Source: Roseiarcus sp963774195 (lineage in GTDB: Bacteria > Pseudomonadota > Alphaproteobacteria > Rhizobiales > Beijerinckiaceae). Taken from it: DNA of 64,000 nucleotides. Location of the stretch: the NCBI GenBank assembly GCA_963774195.1, contig CAVZDY010000006.1:62001-126000 (forward strand). The letters are read 5' to 3'. The position numbers and the translations under genes are program-made. Shown here piece by piece: positions 26,196 through 35,201 of the stretch. Numbering within the stretch: position 1 is the first letter of the stretch; each line of letters opens with the position of its first letter. The notes below the pieces were generated by a model. It searched no databases and had not been told where the DNA came from. It saw nothing but the letters and a program-made list of their open reading frames with translations.

Positions 26196-29100
26196 TCACT
26201 CCGCCGGCGCTTCAGCGACCGACCCGCCCGCCCGCTTCGGGGAGAAGCGACGCGAGAGCGAATCGAGCGCGAGGTAGACGACAGGGGTGGTGAACAGGGT
26301 GAGCAGTTGGCTGACGAGGAGGCCGCCGACGATGCAGATGCCGAGTGGGCGGCGCAGCTCCGAGCCGGTTCCCGTGCCCTGCATCAGCGGCATGGCGCCG
26401 AGGAGCGCCGCCATGGTCGTCATCAGGATCGGGCGAAAGCGCAGCAAACAGGCCTGATGGATCGCTTCGAGCGGGCTCTTGCCTTCGACGCGCTGCGCTT
26501 CGAGCGCGAAGTCGATCATCATGATCGCGTTCTTCTTCACGATCCCGATCAGCAGGATGATGCCGATGATGCCGATGATGTCGAGATCCGCGCCCATCAC
26601 CCGCAGGGCGAGCAGCGCGCCGACGCCCGCCGACGGCAGCGTCGAGAGAATCGTGATCGGATGAAGGAAGCTTTCGTAGAGGACGCCGAGCACGATATAA
26701 ACGGCGATCACCGCGGCGCCGATCAGCAACAGTTCGTTCGAGAGCGACCTCTGGAACGCCGACAGCGCGCCTTGGTAAGCGGTCGTGAAGCTTTCCGGCA
26801 GGCCGACGTCCGCTTCCGCTTGCTGGATCTCGCCGACCGCGCTGTCGAGCGAGACGCCCGGCGCGAGATTGAAGGAGATCGAGGTCGACGGGAACTGGGC
26901 GAGATGGTCGATCTGAAGCGGCGCGTTCTTCTCCGAGAGGTCGACGATCGCCGAAAGCGGCACCTGCCCGCTGGTGGCCGTGGAAGACGGCAGGTAGATC
27001 GCCTCGAGCGCGCCCCTGAGGCTTTGCAGATTGCGCATGTCCGCGCTCAGGATGACGCGATATTGGTTCGACTGCGTGTAGAAGGTCGAAGCGATGCGTT
27101 GCCCGAACGCGTCATAGAGCGCGTTATCGACGGTGGCGGGCGTGATGCCGAAGCGCGCCGCCGTGGACCGGTCGATCGTCATCAGCAACTGCCGACCTTT
27201 GAGCTCGAGATCGCTCGATACGTCCTCGAACTCCGGCATCTCCTGCATGCGCTGCTCGAGCTTCGGCGCCCAGGCCGCGATTTGTGACGCGTCGGGATTC
27301 TGGAGAAAGAACAGGTACTGCGCGCGGCCGACCGTGCTGTCGATGGTGAGATCCTGCACCGGCTGCATGGCGACCGAGACGCCCGCGATGTGGCGGGTTT
27401 CGTCGTGGAGGCGGCGAATGATGGCTTCGACGCCGTCGCTGCGCTCCTCGCGTGACTTCAGCGAGATCAGCAGGCGTCCGTTGTTCAGCGCGACGTTCGT
27501 GCCGTCGACGCCGATGAAGGAGGATACGTTCGCGACGTCTTTGTCCTTCAGAATGGCGTCCACCACCGCCTGCTGCTTCTGCGCCATCGCGGGAAAGGAA
27601 ATGTCCTGCGGGGCGATTGTTATGCCCTGGATCGCGCCGGTGTCCTGGACAGGAAAAAACCCCTTGGGAATCTCGATGTACTGATAGCAGGTCAGGACGA
27701 AGGTCAGCACGGCGGCGACCAAGGTGACGCGCTGGTGGTTCAGCACCCACTTCAGCCCGCGGTCGTATTCGCCGATGATCCATTCGAAGACCCGCTCGGC
27801 GCCGAGATCGAAGCGGTTGCGCGTGTGCTCGGGCCGATGCTTGACCATCAAGGCGCACAACATCGGCACGAGGGTCAGCGACACGACCGCAGACAGGACG
27901 ATCGCCATCGCGAGGGTGACGGCGAATTCGTGGAACAGCCGCCCGACGATGTCGCCCATGAACAGCAGAGGGATCAGGACCGCGATCAGCGACACGGTCA
28001 GCGAGACGATCGTGAATCCGATCTCGCCGGAGCCGCGCAGCGCCGCCTGCAGCGGCTCCATGCCCTCTTCGACGTAGCGCGCGATGTTCTCGATCATGAC
28101 GATCGCGTCGTCCACCACGAAGCCGGTGGCGATCGTCAGCGACATCAGAGAGAGATTGTCGAGCGAGAAGCCGAACAGGTACATGCCCGCCAGCGTGCCG
28201 ACGAGCGAGAGCGGCGCCGACAAGCTGGGGATGAGGGTCGCCGGCAGGTTGCGCAGGAAGACGAAAATCACCAGCACCACTAGCACCACGGCGAGTCCGA
28301 GTTCGAACTGCACGTCGTTGACCGAGGCGCGGATGGTGCCGGTCTGGTCCGAGAGAACGACGACGTCGAGCCCCGGCGGCAGCGACTGCTCCAGCTTCGG
28401 CAACAGGGCCTTCACCGCGTCGACCACGGCGATCACGTTGGAGCCGGGCTGGCGCTGGACGTTCAGGATGATCGCTGGCGTACGGTTGGCCCAACCAGCC
28501 AGTTCGCTGTCTTCCGGGCCTTCCACCACGGTGGCGACGTCCGACAACCGCACCGCGGCGCCATCCCTGTACGCGACGATCATGCGCTTGTAGTCGTCGG
28601 CGGTCTGTAGCTGGTCGTTATTGTTGATCGTGCTGTTCTGAGACGGCCCGTCGAATGCGCCCTTCGGCAGATCGGTGTTTTCCGACGTGATGTCCGTGCG
28701 AATGTCGTCGATCGCCAAGCCATAAGCCGCCAGCGCGCGCGGGTTCAGCTGGACGCGAAGGGCCGGCCGATGGCCGCCGGCGATGGAGACCAGCCCCACT
28801 CCCGAAACCTGGGAGAGCTTCTGCGCAATTCGCACGTCCGCGAGGTCTTCGACCTGAGTGAGCGGCAGTGTCTTCGACATCAGCGCGAGGGAGATCACCG
28901 GCGTGTCGGCGGGATTGACCTTCGCATAGACCGGCGGCGCGGGCAGTCCCGACGGAAGCAGGTTGGTCGCAGCGTTGACCGCCGCCTGCACTTCCTGTTC
29001 AGCGACGTCCAGCCTGATGTCGAGCCCGAATTGAAGCGTCGTTACGGCGGCGCCCGCCGAGCTGATCGAGCTCATCTGGCTGAGGCCCGGCATCTCGCCG

Positions 29101-29312
29101 AACTGCCGCTCGAGCGGCGCTGTCACCGCCGTCGTCATGACCTCCGGGCTCGCGCCGGGATAGAAGGTCGAGACCTGGATGGTCGGATAATCGACCTGCG
29201 GCAGGGCCGAGATCGGCAGCAGCCGGTAGGCGACGATACCGACGAGGAGAATGGCGACCATCAGCAGCGTCGTCGCCACCGGCCGCAGGATGAAGATGCG
29301 GGACGGGCTCAT
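26196..29312 (-). CDS. RND efflux pump (MdtB/MdtC-like)
   Basis: A 1038-residue proton-driven efflux pump of the inner membrane, full length for the family. It begins MSPSRIFILRPVATTLLMVA, has the pore-domain repeats, GFVVDDAIVMIENIARYVE in the fourth helix region and VKKNAIMMIDFALEAQR near the end. It lies nine bases after the adaptor gene and 27 bases before the second pump, as in mdtABC operons where two RND subunits form a heterotrimer. Its C-terminus is normal and it lacks the low-complexity insert of its partner. Substrates are usually hydrophobic drugs or bile-salt-like compounds. Confidence 0.93.
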   Translation of the reverse strand: MSPSRIFILRPVATTLLMVAILLVGIVAYRLLPISALPQVDYPTIQVSTFYPGASPEVMTTAVTAPLERQFGEMPGLSQMSSISSAGAAVTTLQFGLDIRLDVAEQEVQAAVNAATNLLPSGLPAPPVYAKVNPADTPVISLALMSKTLPLTQVEDLADVRIAQKLSQVSGVGLVSIAGGHRPALRVQLNPRALAAYGLAIDDIRTDITSENTDLPKGAFDGPSQNSTINNNDQLQTADDYKRMIVAYRDGAAVRLSDVATVVEGPEDSELAGWANRTPAIILNVQRQPGSNVIAVVDAVKALLPKLEQSLPPGLDVVVLSDQTGTIRASVNDVQFELGLAVVLVVLVIFVFLRNLPATLIPSLSAPLSLVGTLAGMYLFGFSLDNLSLMSLTIATGFVVDDAIVMIENIARYVEEGMEPLQAALRGSGEIGFTIVSLTVSLIAVLIPLLFMGDIVGRLFHEFAVTLAMAIVLSAVVSLTLVPMLCALMVKHRPEHTRNRFDLGAERVFEWIIGEYDRGLKWVLNHQRVTLVAAVLTFVLTCYQYIEIPKGFFPVQDTGAIQGITIAPQDISFPAMAQKQQAVVDAILKDKDVANVSSFIGVDGTNVALNNGRLLISLKSREERSDGVEAIIRRLHDETRHIAGVSVAMQPVQDLTIDSTVGRAQYLFFLQNPDASQIAAWAPKLEQRMQEMPEFEDVSSDLELKGRQLLMTIDRSTAARFGITPATVDNALYDAFGQRIASTFYTQSNQYRVILSADMRNLQSLRGALEAIYLPSSTATSGQVPLSAIVDLSEKNAPLQIDHLAQFPSTSISFNLAPGVSLDSAVGEIQQAEADVGLPESFTTAYQGALSAFQRSLSNELLLIGAAVIAVYIVLGVLYESFLHPITILSTLPSAGVGALLALRVMGADLDIIGIIGIILLIGIVKKNAIMMIDFALEAQRVEGKSPLEAIHQACLLRFRPILMTTMAALLGAMPLMQGTGTGSELRRPLGICIVGGLLVSQLLTLFTTPVVYLALDSLSRRFSPKRAGGSVAEAPAE

Positions 29313-29321
29313 GGCGTTCGC

Positions 29322-30621
29322 TTAGTGCGCCGCATCGGACGGCGCCGATGAAGGCCGACCGGCCCGCTCGCCATGGCCCGCATGCGGCGAAGCGTCGACG
29401 TTGGCGGCGGGGTTGCTGGGATCGGCGACAATCCTGACTTTCGCGCCGTCGCGCAGCCGGTCGGCGCCGTCGACCACGACCGTATCGCCTGGTTTGAGGC
29501 CCGACACGATCTCAACGTTGTCGCCGTCGGCGACGCCGGTCGTGACCGGCTGCACCGTGACGGAGCTGTCCGGTTTGACGAGGTAAACGAAGGCGCCCGG
29601 CGCGCCGTGCTGGATCGCGGCGACGGGCGCGACCGTGACGTTCGACAACGTTCGCACGTTTAGCCGCGCGTTCACGAACTGGTTGGGGAACAGCGCTTCG
29701 TCCTTGTTGGGGAAGTTCGCGCGGAGCTTGATCGTGCCGGTGGTGGTGTCGATTTCATTGTCGACGCTCTCGAGCGTTCCCGTCGCGATCGGCTTGGCGT
29801 CGGAGCGGTTGTAGGCGGTCACGGACAGCGTGTGGCCGGCGCGCATCTCCTGCCAGATCGTCTGCACGTCGTCTTCCGGCACGACGAAGATGACTGAAAT
29901 CGGCTCCGTTTGCGTCAGCACGACCAGCCCAGTCGAGGTTGACGTCTGTACGTAGTTGCCGGGATCGACCAGCCGCAGGCCGACCCTTCCGGTCACCGGC
30001 GCGACGATGTGGCAATAGACGAGATTGAGCTTGTCGGTCTCGATCGTCGCTTTGTCCGATGCGACCGTTCCCGTGTCCTGTTTCACGAGATATTGCTGAT
30101 CGGCGACCTGCTGCAGGGCGATCGAATCCTGCTTGGCCAAAGTCTGGTAGCGGATGAGGTCGGACTGGGCCTGGTCCAACAGGCCTTGGTCGTGGAGCAG
30201 CATCCCCTGCGCCTGATCCAATGCGGCCTGATAGGGCCGAGGATCAATCTGCGCCAGGAAGTTGCCCTTCTGTACGGTCTGGCCTTCCTTGAACCCAACG
30301 TCGACGAGCTGACCATTGATCTGGGTCTGCACGGTGATCGTCGCCAGCGGCGTCACCGTGCCCAGCCCGGTGATGACTTCGCGGATGTCGCCCGCTGCAA
30401 TCTTGGCCGCGCCAACGTCCTGCGCGAACTGCGGATGGCGTTGGCCGGTGGGTTCGGACGCATGCAGGAAATGCCAGAACTCCGACCCCCAGCGCTGTCA
30501 GCGACACGAGATAGAGAGCCGGTCGCAGCAGGCTCCGCTTGGCCGCGTCCGTCGGCGCGCTTTCGCCGGTCGGCGAGTGAGTCTCCGTTTCGATTTCGCT
30601 GGTCGCCACCCGTTCGTCCAT
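29322..30621 (-). pseudogene. RND adaptor (MdtA-like membrane-fusion protein), one frameshift
   Basis: The N-terminus MDERVATSEIETETHSP and membrane anchor ALYLVSLTALGVGV are in one frame; the rest, from a degenerate junction through TPLATITVQTQINGQLVDVG, DPRPYQAALDQAQG and LNLVYCHIVAPVTGRVGLRL, is in another. The break falls at 30477-30482 (GAACTC on the plus strand); removing one base gives WHFLHASEPT at the junction and a continuous 432-residue protein of normal size. The C-terminus is His/Gly/Ala-rich. First gene of the efflux operon with two RND pumps; an outer-membrane channel gene is not in the window. Confidence 0.85.
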
Positions 30622-31008
30622 GACCGCTCGACCCTCCTCGTCGCCGAGTTTTCCTCGGCTCGAAACGGCTCGCGGCCGCTGCGGGCGAAACGCCAAAGTA
30701 ATGTGGCAGCTTTTTGGCTACATAATGGGATCAAATCGAAGTTCACCCGACTGTGACTTCAACGTTTTGTGGAATATCACAGCGCTGTTACTTTTTATCC
30801 ATCGACCTTTTCCAAGTATAGCATCACGGCTTCGTGTGCGACGTCAGGGTCAAGCCCAGAACTAGAGCGTTCTGCAACTACGTGGAACCGTCATTGCGAG
30901 CGGAGCGAAGCAATCCAGCGTGACAACGGCGCGCACAACAGAACGAGCCCCGCGCCGGATCGCCCGGAAGATCCCTGAGCGAGCCACCGCTTTCTCACGC
31001 AGCAGGAT
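30622..31008. other. Intergenic region with a REP-like element
   Basis: About 385 bases upstream of the efflux operon and downstream of the PilZ gene. It contains an AT-richer stretch (30690-30860), the probable promoter region of the efflux operon, and the REP-like sequence at 30888-30918. No gene is supported. Confidence 0.5.
30888..30918. repeat. REP-like element, copy 2
   Basis: CCGTCATTGCGAGCGGAGCG followed by AAGCAATCCAG is the reverse-complement counterpart of the right half of the element at 22651-22713. Only one half of the palindrome is clear here. Confidence 0.65.
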
Positions 31009-31344
31009 TCAGTCGAAAGCGGCTCCCGACTGCTCCGCGACGCCCCTCGGGGCCTCGAGAAATTTCAAGCCGACGCGCAGCCCGCGACGCCAGACCGTCG
31101 CGCACGGGCGCACGACCATTTCCTGGTCATTCCGCCACACGCCCGCGATCACCTTCCGCCGAATGTCGGCCTCGAAGAGCAGGTCGAAAATGTGTGGAAT
31201 CGGCTCGTCCGTCGTGAGTGTGATCGCCACGCCGGTCTCTGACAAGTTCGCGAGAGAACAGCGCACAACCTGCTCGCCATGATCAAAGACGATATGCGCG
31301 ATCTTCGCGGTCGTAAAACGGCGGCTCTTGCGTTCCTCGGCCAT
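31009..31344 (-). CDS. PilZ-domain protein
   Basis: A 111-residue single-domain protein. It begins MAEERKSRRFTTAKIAHIVF, matching the RxxxR c-di-GMP-binding motif (RKSRR), and later has CSLANLSETGVAITL, corresponding to the D/NxSxxG motif. GVWRNDQEMVV and LRVGLKFLE complete the PilZ beta-barrel. It should bind cyclic di-GMP and act as an effector. The start at 31344 places the RxxxR motif at the usual distance from the N-terminus; an upstream in-frame extension has no similarity. The target is unknown; a GGDEF-EAL gene lies 10 kb away. Confidence 0.8.
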   Translation of the reverse strand: MAEERKSRRFTTAKIAHIVFDHGEQVVRCSLANLSETGVAITLTTDEPIPHIFDLLFEADIRRKVIAGVWRNDQEMVVRPCATVWRRGLRVGLKFLEAPRGVAEQSGAAFD

Positions 31345-31574
31345 GGCGCACCACGCCTGTTGCCCAACAACATACGGATTATCCGTATTCGAGGCGAGGT
31401 TGGCAATGGGCCAGATCAAACATGGAGATTAACCAGCCGCGCGACCACGCCAGCGTGGTCGAGCAGTTCAGCAGATCGGCGTTTGGTCGTTACGCCAACA
31501 GCGAGGCGTTCCGAAACGTCTTCAGCGGGGCCGAAGCGGGATCTGTGCGACGCTTCGCCCCCACCGATTTGCGG
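31345..31574. other. Intergenic region upstream of the PilZ gene
   Basis: About 230 bases with no supported gene; it presumably holds the PilZ promoter and the 3' end of the binding-protein transcript. Nothing distinctive was seen. Confidence 0.35.
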
Positions 31575-32582
31575 CTACTTCATCGGCATCGGCGCCATGA
31601 GGCCGCCTTGCGTCCACAGGGCGTTCAAGCCCCGATCCAGGTGGTAGGGCTTGCCGGTCGTCTGATCGAAGATCTCGCCGTAGTTTCCCGTCGCGGCGAT
31701 GACCTTGGCGGCCCAATCGTGTTCCAGACCAAGCGCCTGCCCGGTCGCGAAATCGTGGCCGAGCAACTGATCGGCCCGCATATCCTGGCGCTTGCCAGCC
31801 TCCGCGACATTGGCTTTCGTGATGCCGAGCGCTTCCGCCTCGATCAGCGCGCTGATCGTATATTCGACGATCAGGCCGAACGCCTTGTCGCCGTCCTTAT
31901 AGGCAGGGACGACCGGATCGAGGCCGAACCGCTCGGGCAGGAAGACGAAATCGCTGGTGCGGGCGTGGAAATTGGCCCGCGACTGCGCCAGGCGCGATTC
32001 CATGCCGGTCCCGGCGCAGCGGACGACCGACACAGCGGCGTCCAGTTCGCCCTGCTCGGAATGGGCCTGAAGCCCGTAGGGAATATGCCGTGCCGTCATT
32101 TCGTCGCGCAGCGTCCGCTCGGGCGCCGTCATGTCGAGGGCGCAAATAACATGGTTCTTCAGACCCTCGAGGTTGGTGATCCCTGCATCTTTGTGAACCA
32201 AAATGCGCTGAGCGTCATAAAACACGGGCGGCCCGTAGCTGATGCCGAAATGCATGGCGTCGCTCGTCGACGGCGAAACGCCCACGAGCAGTTGAACCTG
32301 CCCATCCTTCAACGCGTTCAGCGCCTCCGGCTCGGCCGGGAAACTGTGAATCGAAAGCCCGTCCGCTGTGCCAAGAACGGCGACGGCGACGGCACGACAG
32401 ATCTCGCCGCCGAGCTTGGAGAGATCGCCGTGAATGTCTTCGCCGTTCCAATCGTCTTCGGTTTGCACCGTGCCGCAATCGAGATGGTGGGAAGCCTTGA
32501 TCGACGCGAGCGTCTGCGCATGTGCGGCGGAAGCGAGCGGCAACAGGCCGAGAACGAGAAGTCGGGCAAGCCAGCGAAACAT
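31575..32582 (-). CDS. Periplasmic amino-acid-type binding protein (family 3, AapJ-like), orphan
   Basis: A 335-residue exported protein: signal peptide MFRWLARLLVLGLLPLASAA with cleavage near AHAQ, then a family-3 fold. The C-terminal WAAKVIAATGNYGEIFD and RGLNALWTQGGLMAP resemble AapJ-type general amino acid binding proteins. Residues that bind the amino-acid carboxylate are not well conserved (the usual SRNTTWT-like segment reads RCAGTGMES), and no permease or ATPase is adjacent, so it may work with a distant transporter or bind another ligand. The gene follows the phosphoesterase gene, separated by two hairpins. Confidence 0.8.
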   Translation of the reverse strand: MFRWLARLLVLGLLPLASAAHAQTLASIKASHHLDCGTVQTEDDWNGEDIHGDLSKLGGEICRAVAVAVLGTADGLSIHSFPAEPEALNALKDGQVQLLVGVSPSTSDAMHFGISYGPPVFYDAQRILVHKDAGITNLEGLKNHVICALDMTAPERTLRDEMTARHIPYGLQAHSEQGELDAAVSVVRCAGTGMESRLAQSRANFHARTSDFVFLPERFGLDPVVPAYKDGDKAFGLIVEYTISALIEAEALGITKANVAEAGKRQDMRADQLLGHDFATGQALGLEHDWAAKVIAATGNYGEIFDQTTGKPYHLDRGLNALWTQGGLMAPMPMK

Positions 32583-32615
32583 CGATAACCCTTGCGCAGT
32601 TTTAAAACAAACAAA

Positions 32616-32641
32616 GGGACGGAAGCCGAAACTTCCGTCCC
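32616..32641 (-). terminator. Perfect hairpin between phosphoesterase and binding-protein genes (inner)
   Basis: GGGACGGAAG and CTTCCGTCCC form a 10-bp perfect stem with a 6-base loop, about 45 bases after the phosphoesterase stop on the minus strand. On that strand a T-rich stretch (TTTGTTTGTTTT) follows the stem, which fits an intrinsic terminator. Confidence 0.75.
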
Positions 32642-32652
32642 CGTGGACTTGG

Positions 32653-32675
32653 GGCCCGCAGCTATGCTGCGGGCC
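32653..32675 (-). terminator. Second hairpin, proximal to the phosphoesterase stop
   Basis: GGCCCGCAGC and GCTGCGGGCC form a 10-bp perfect stem with a 3-base loop, ten bases after the phosphoesterase stop. With the neighbouring hairpin it makes a tandem terminator or mRNA-end protector. Confidence 0.65.
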
Positions 32676-32684
32676 GGGTTCGGA

Positions 32685-34832
32685 TCAAGGCTGCCAGTTG
32701 CCCGCGGTCGGCGTGCCGGGGGACGCGGTCGGGCGCGGGTTGAAATCGGCCGGATACGGGTCGCTCGGGTTGCCCTTCTTATACTGCTCGAAGGACTTGA
32801 AGTCGGTCGGCAGCACGCCGATCGCATAGCAAGCGCCGTTCGTATAGCCGTTCGCCGAGTAGTGCGCCTTGGCGAGATGCGGGAAGTTGCTGACCTGCGC
32901 ATTGGTGAAGGTCGCCGCCGACGCCGGGATCAAGGGCTTCTCGCCCTTCAGCCGCTGCATGTCGAACGCTTCGGTCAGATCGCCAACGTCGTTGTACGGG
33001 TTGTCGGAGGGCCCGAGGTTGTTCTGGCCCAGGTTCGACTTGCCGAGACGGACGCCGCGCTGCTCGTCAGGCAGTTCGTACAACGGGATGAGACCCTTCA
33101 GTTCGTTGATGAACTTGATGATCGAGCCATGCTCGCTGTAGCGATGCGAGATCGTGCCAGCCGCAGCGTAAGGCGAGATCACGAGGGTCGGGATGCGCGG
33201 GCCGGCGTCCATGACCGAGCCGTCGGCGAAGGTGTTGCGCATCTGGAACGGGGCGTGATCGTACAGACCGTCGGTTTCATCATAGGTGATGATGATGGCG
33301 CTCTGCGACCAGTACGGGCTCTTGGCGATGGCGTTGATCGCCTGCGCCGAGAGGGCCTCGGTGAGCTGCTGATCCGAGTAGCTCCCGTGGTCATCGTTAC
33401 CGAGGAACGCGTTCTGGACGCCGGGAGTCGGGTCGAGCGGCTTGTAGTTGGGGTTGTTGTCGTAGCCGCCACGCAGATAGAAGACGCCGCCGTCCGCCGG
33501 CAATTTCTGCTTCTCGATGGTGTCGAAGAAGTCCTGGGCGCCGTGCAGGTTGCTGCTCAGAACCTGCGGATTGTCGGCGATATACGCGAAATACTGCGCC
33601 GCATTGTGGTGCAGAACATAGCCGCTGTTCGCGGGCGGATTGTTGGTCGGGACGGTCGCCGTGCCAGGCGTCTCATAGGGATCCGACCGATCCTTGGCGT
33701 CGAAGCCCTGCTGGTACCAGCCCCAGTTCACAGGCTTGTTGAACTGCGCGATCTTCTTGATGTCTTCCTGCACGTCGAGCAGATCGGCCGCCGGGTTCGG
33801 ATCGTTCTGGACGATCGATTCGATGTTCGAACCCATGAACGACAACGGCAGCGAAGCATAGTCCAGGTTCAGGCCCGGAGTCGCAGGGCTTTCATCGAAG
33901 TTATAGGGCGGCTTGACCTGGTTCGTATCGAGGTTCGAGCCGGGGAACGGGCCGGCGTCGGCGACCATCGGAACGTAGGCGTTGCTGTCGGACGGCAACA
34001 CCGACGAGCCGTAGCTGGCCCCGAGCACGTTCGGGAAGCTCGGGTTCGGGTAGGTGGTCGTCGCGCCCTGGTCCGGGTGCAGAGCCCACTGGGTCGCGCC
34101 GGTCTGGCCAGAGAGGACCGCAAGCGCGTTCGGCGTCGACGGGCCGACGATCGTCTGATGGAAGTTATCATAGAGGACGAAGTTCTTCGCCCAGCTCCAC
34201 ATGAAGGGGATCGTATCGCAATCGATGTGGGAGACGTCGTCCTGCGCCTTCTGCACCGCAGCCAGCGTCATCGAAGTCGGCGCGACGCCCTTCGAGGTCA
34301 CGATGTTGCCGAAGGAGTCGGTGGTCAGGCTTTCCTCGTCCAGCGCGTAGCGGTCGTTCGCCGCCATCTTGGTCGTCATATTGACGTCCATGCTGTTCGC
34401 CATGCCCTGGTGGCTGTGGTCGACCGAGATGAAGTCGGCGGGGTAAACCGGAACGACCGTGCCGTTGGTGCTGACGACCGACTGCGGCACCAGGAACGGC
34501 GAAATCGTCTGAGAGTGCAAAGACGTGTCGAGATAGCGCTGATTGAAGCTCGACAGCTGGTTCGCCGGCGTATAGCCCTTCGGCGCTTCATAGAGGCCGT
34601 TGGCGCCGGGATAGGTGCCGAAATAATGGTCGAACGACTGGTTTTCGTGGAAAATCACGAAAACGTACTTCACCTTCTTACGCAGCAGGTCGAGCTTCTG
34701 CTGAAGCGTCCCGTCGGTGTTGCTGTAGGAGCCGTCCCAAGTGTAATCGGCCGCGATTGCGTTGGAGGTCAGCGCCATCACGCCTAGGGCGGCGGCTGCC
34801 CTGCGATATCTTCTACTGGTCATTTGGTTCAT
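32685..34832 (-). CDS. Secreted phosphoesterase (phospholipase C / acid phosphatase AcpA family)
   Basis: A 715-residue exported enzyme of the phosphoesterase family (PF04185). The signal peptide (MNQMTSRRYRRAAAALGVMA, likely cleavage after NAIA) contains consecutive Arg and could use Sec or Tat. The catalytic N-terminal motif FVIFHENQSFDHYFGTYPG holds the metal/phosphate residues; FISVDHSHQGM, AIIITYDETDGLYDH and PRIPTLVISPYA are further family blocks. It would hydrolyse phosphomonoesters or phospholipids in periplasm or medium. A candidate Pho box lies about 80 bases upstream. A second ATG three codons in is an alternative start. Confidence 0.88.
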   Translation of the reverse strand: MNQMTSRRYRRAAAALGVMALTSNAIAADYTWDGSYSNTDGTLQQKLDLLRKKVKYVFVIFHENQSFDHYFGTYPGANGLYEAPKGYTPANQLSSFNQRYLDTSLHSQTISPFLVPQSVVSTNGTVVPVYPADFISVDHSHQGMANSMDVNMTTKMAANDRYALDEESLTTDSFGNIVTSKGVAPTSMTLAAVQKAQDDVSHIDCDTIPFMWSWAKNFVLYDNFHQTIVGPSTPNALAVLSGQTGATQWALHPDQGATTTYPNPSFPNVLGASYGSSVLPSDSNAYVPMVADAGPFPGSNLDTNQVKPPYNFDESPATPGLNLDYASLPLSFMGSNIESIVQNDPNPAADLLDVQEDIKKIAQFNKPVNWGWYQQGFDAKDRSDPYETPGTATVPTNNPPANSGYVLHHNAAQYFAYIADNPQVLSSNLHGAQDFFDTIEKQKLPADGGVFYLRGGYDNNPNYKPLDPTPGVQNAFLGNDDHGSYSDQQLTEALSAQAINAIAKSPYWSQSAIIITYDETDGLYDHAPFQMRNTFADGSVMDAGPRIPTLVISPYAAAGTISHRYSEHGSIIKFINELKGLIPLYELPDEQRGVRLGKSNLGQNNLGPSDNPYNDVGDLTEAFDMQRLKGEKPLIPASAATFTNAQVSNFPHLAKAHYSANGYTNGACYAIGVLPTDFKSFEQYKKGNPSDPYPADFNPRPTASPGTPTAGNWQP

Positions 34833-35201
34833 CCCCAGTGAGAACCCAAATACGTTACGTCAAACGGTGGCCACATTCGTGGCTCCCAATTATGCGACTA
34901 TCGGGCTCAAATTGCAGTTCGATGACAGTTTTGTTAAGAGCGCCGCCGTCGGCGGACTTTGAAACCGGTTTCAGCGCTGCCCGGCGTCGGCTTGAGCTTG
35001 GCCGCCAACGCCCGGCGGCGCCTCGGGAAATGGCGCCTAGGGTTTCTCGGGGAATGACGGCTTCCGCGACGAAGACTCCTGATTGATCTCACGAATTCGT
35101 GCACGGGCGTCGAAGCGGCCGCCGGCGAGCGGCCAGCGAAACGACGCGATCGCTCGACATGAACCGACCTGCCCGTAACGTCGCGAATGTCGGACGATAA
35201 T
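34833..35201. other. Intergenic region with phosphoesterase promoter
   Basis: About 370 bases. The half next to the phosphoesterase holds the candidate Pho box; the half next to the kinase 3' end has no recognisable gene or strong hairpin. Confidence 0.45.
34911..34928 (-). promoter_or_regulatory. Candidate Pho box upstream of the phosphoesterase gene
   Basis: On the minus strand CTGTCAT-N4-CTGCAAT, two 7-bp direct repeats with the 11-bp period of PhoB sites; the first half matches the consensus exactly and the second differs at two positions. It starts about 80 bases from the start codon of a secreted phosphatase-family gene, with CATAAT 16 bases further as a possible -10. Confidence 0.55.

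Noticed and set aside
24636..27287. Open frame of 883 codons on the plus strand
   Set aside because: Antisense to the two RND pump genes; composition is Arg/Asp/His-rich, typical of a mirror frame in GC-rich DNA, and it has no recognisable domain.
32592..34787. Open frame of 731 codons on the plus strand
   Set aside because: Antisense to the phosphoesterase gene; Arg/Val-rich mirror translation only.
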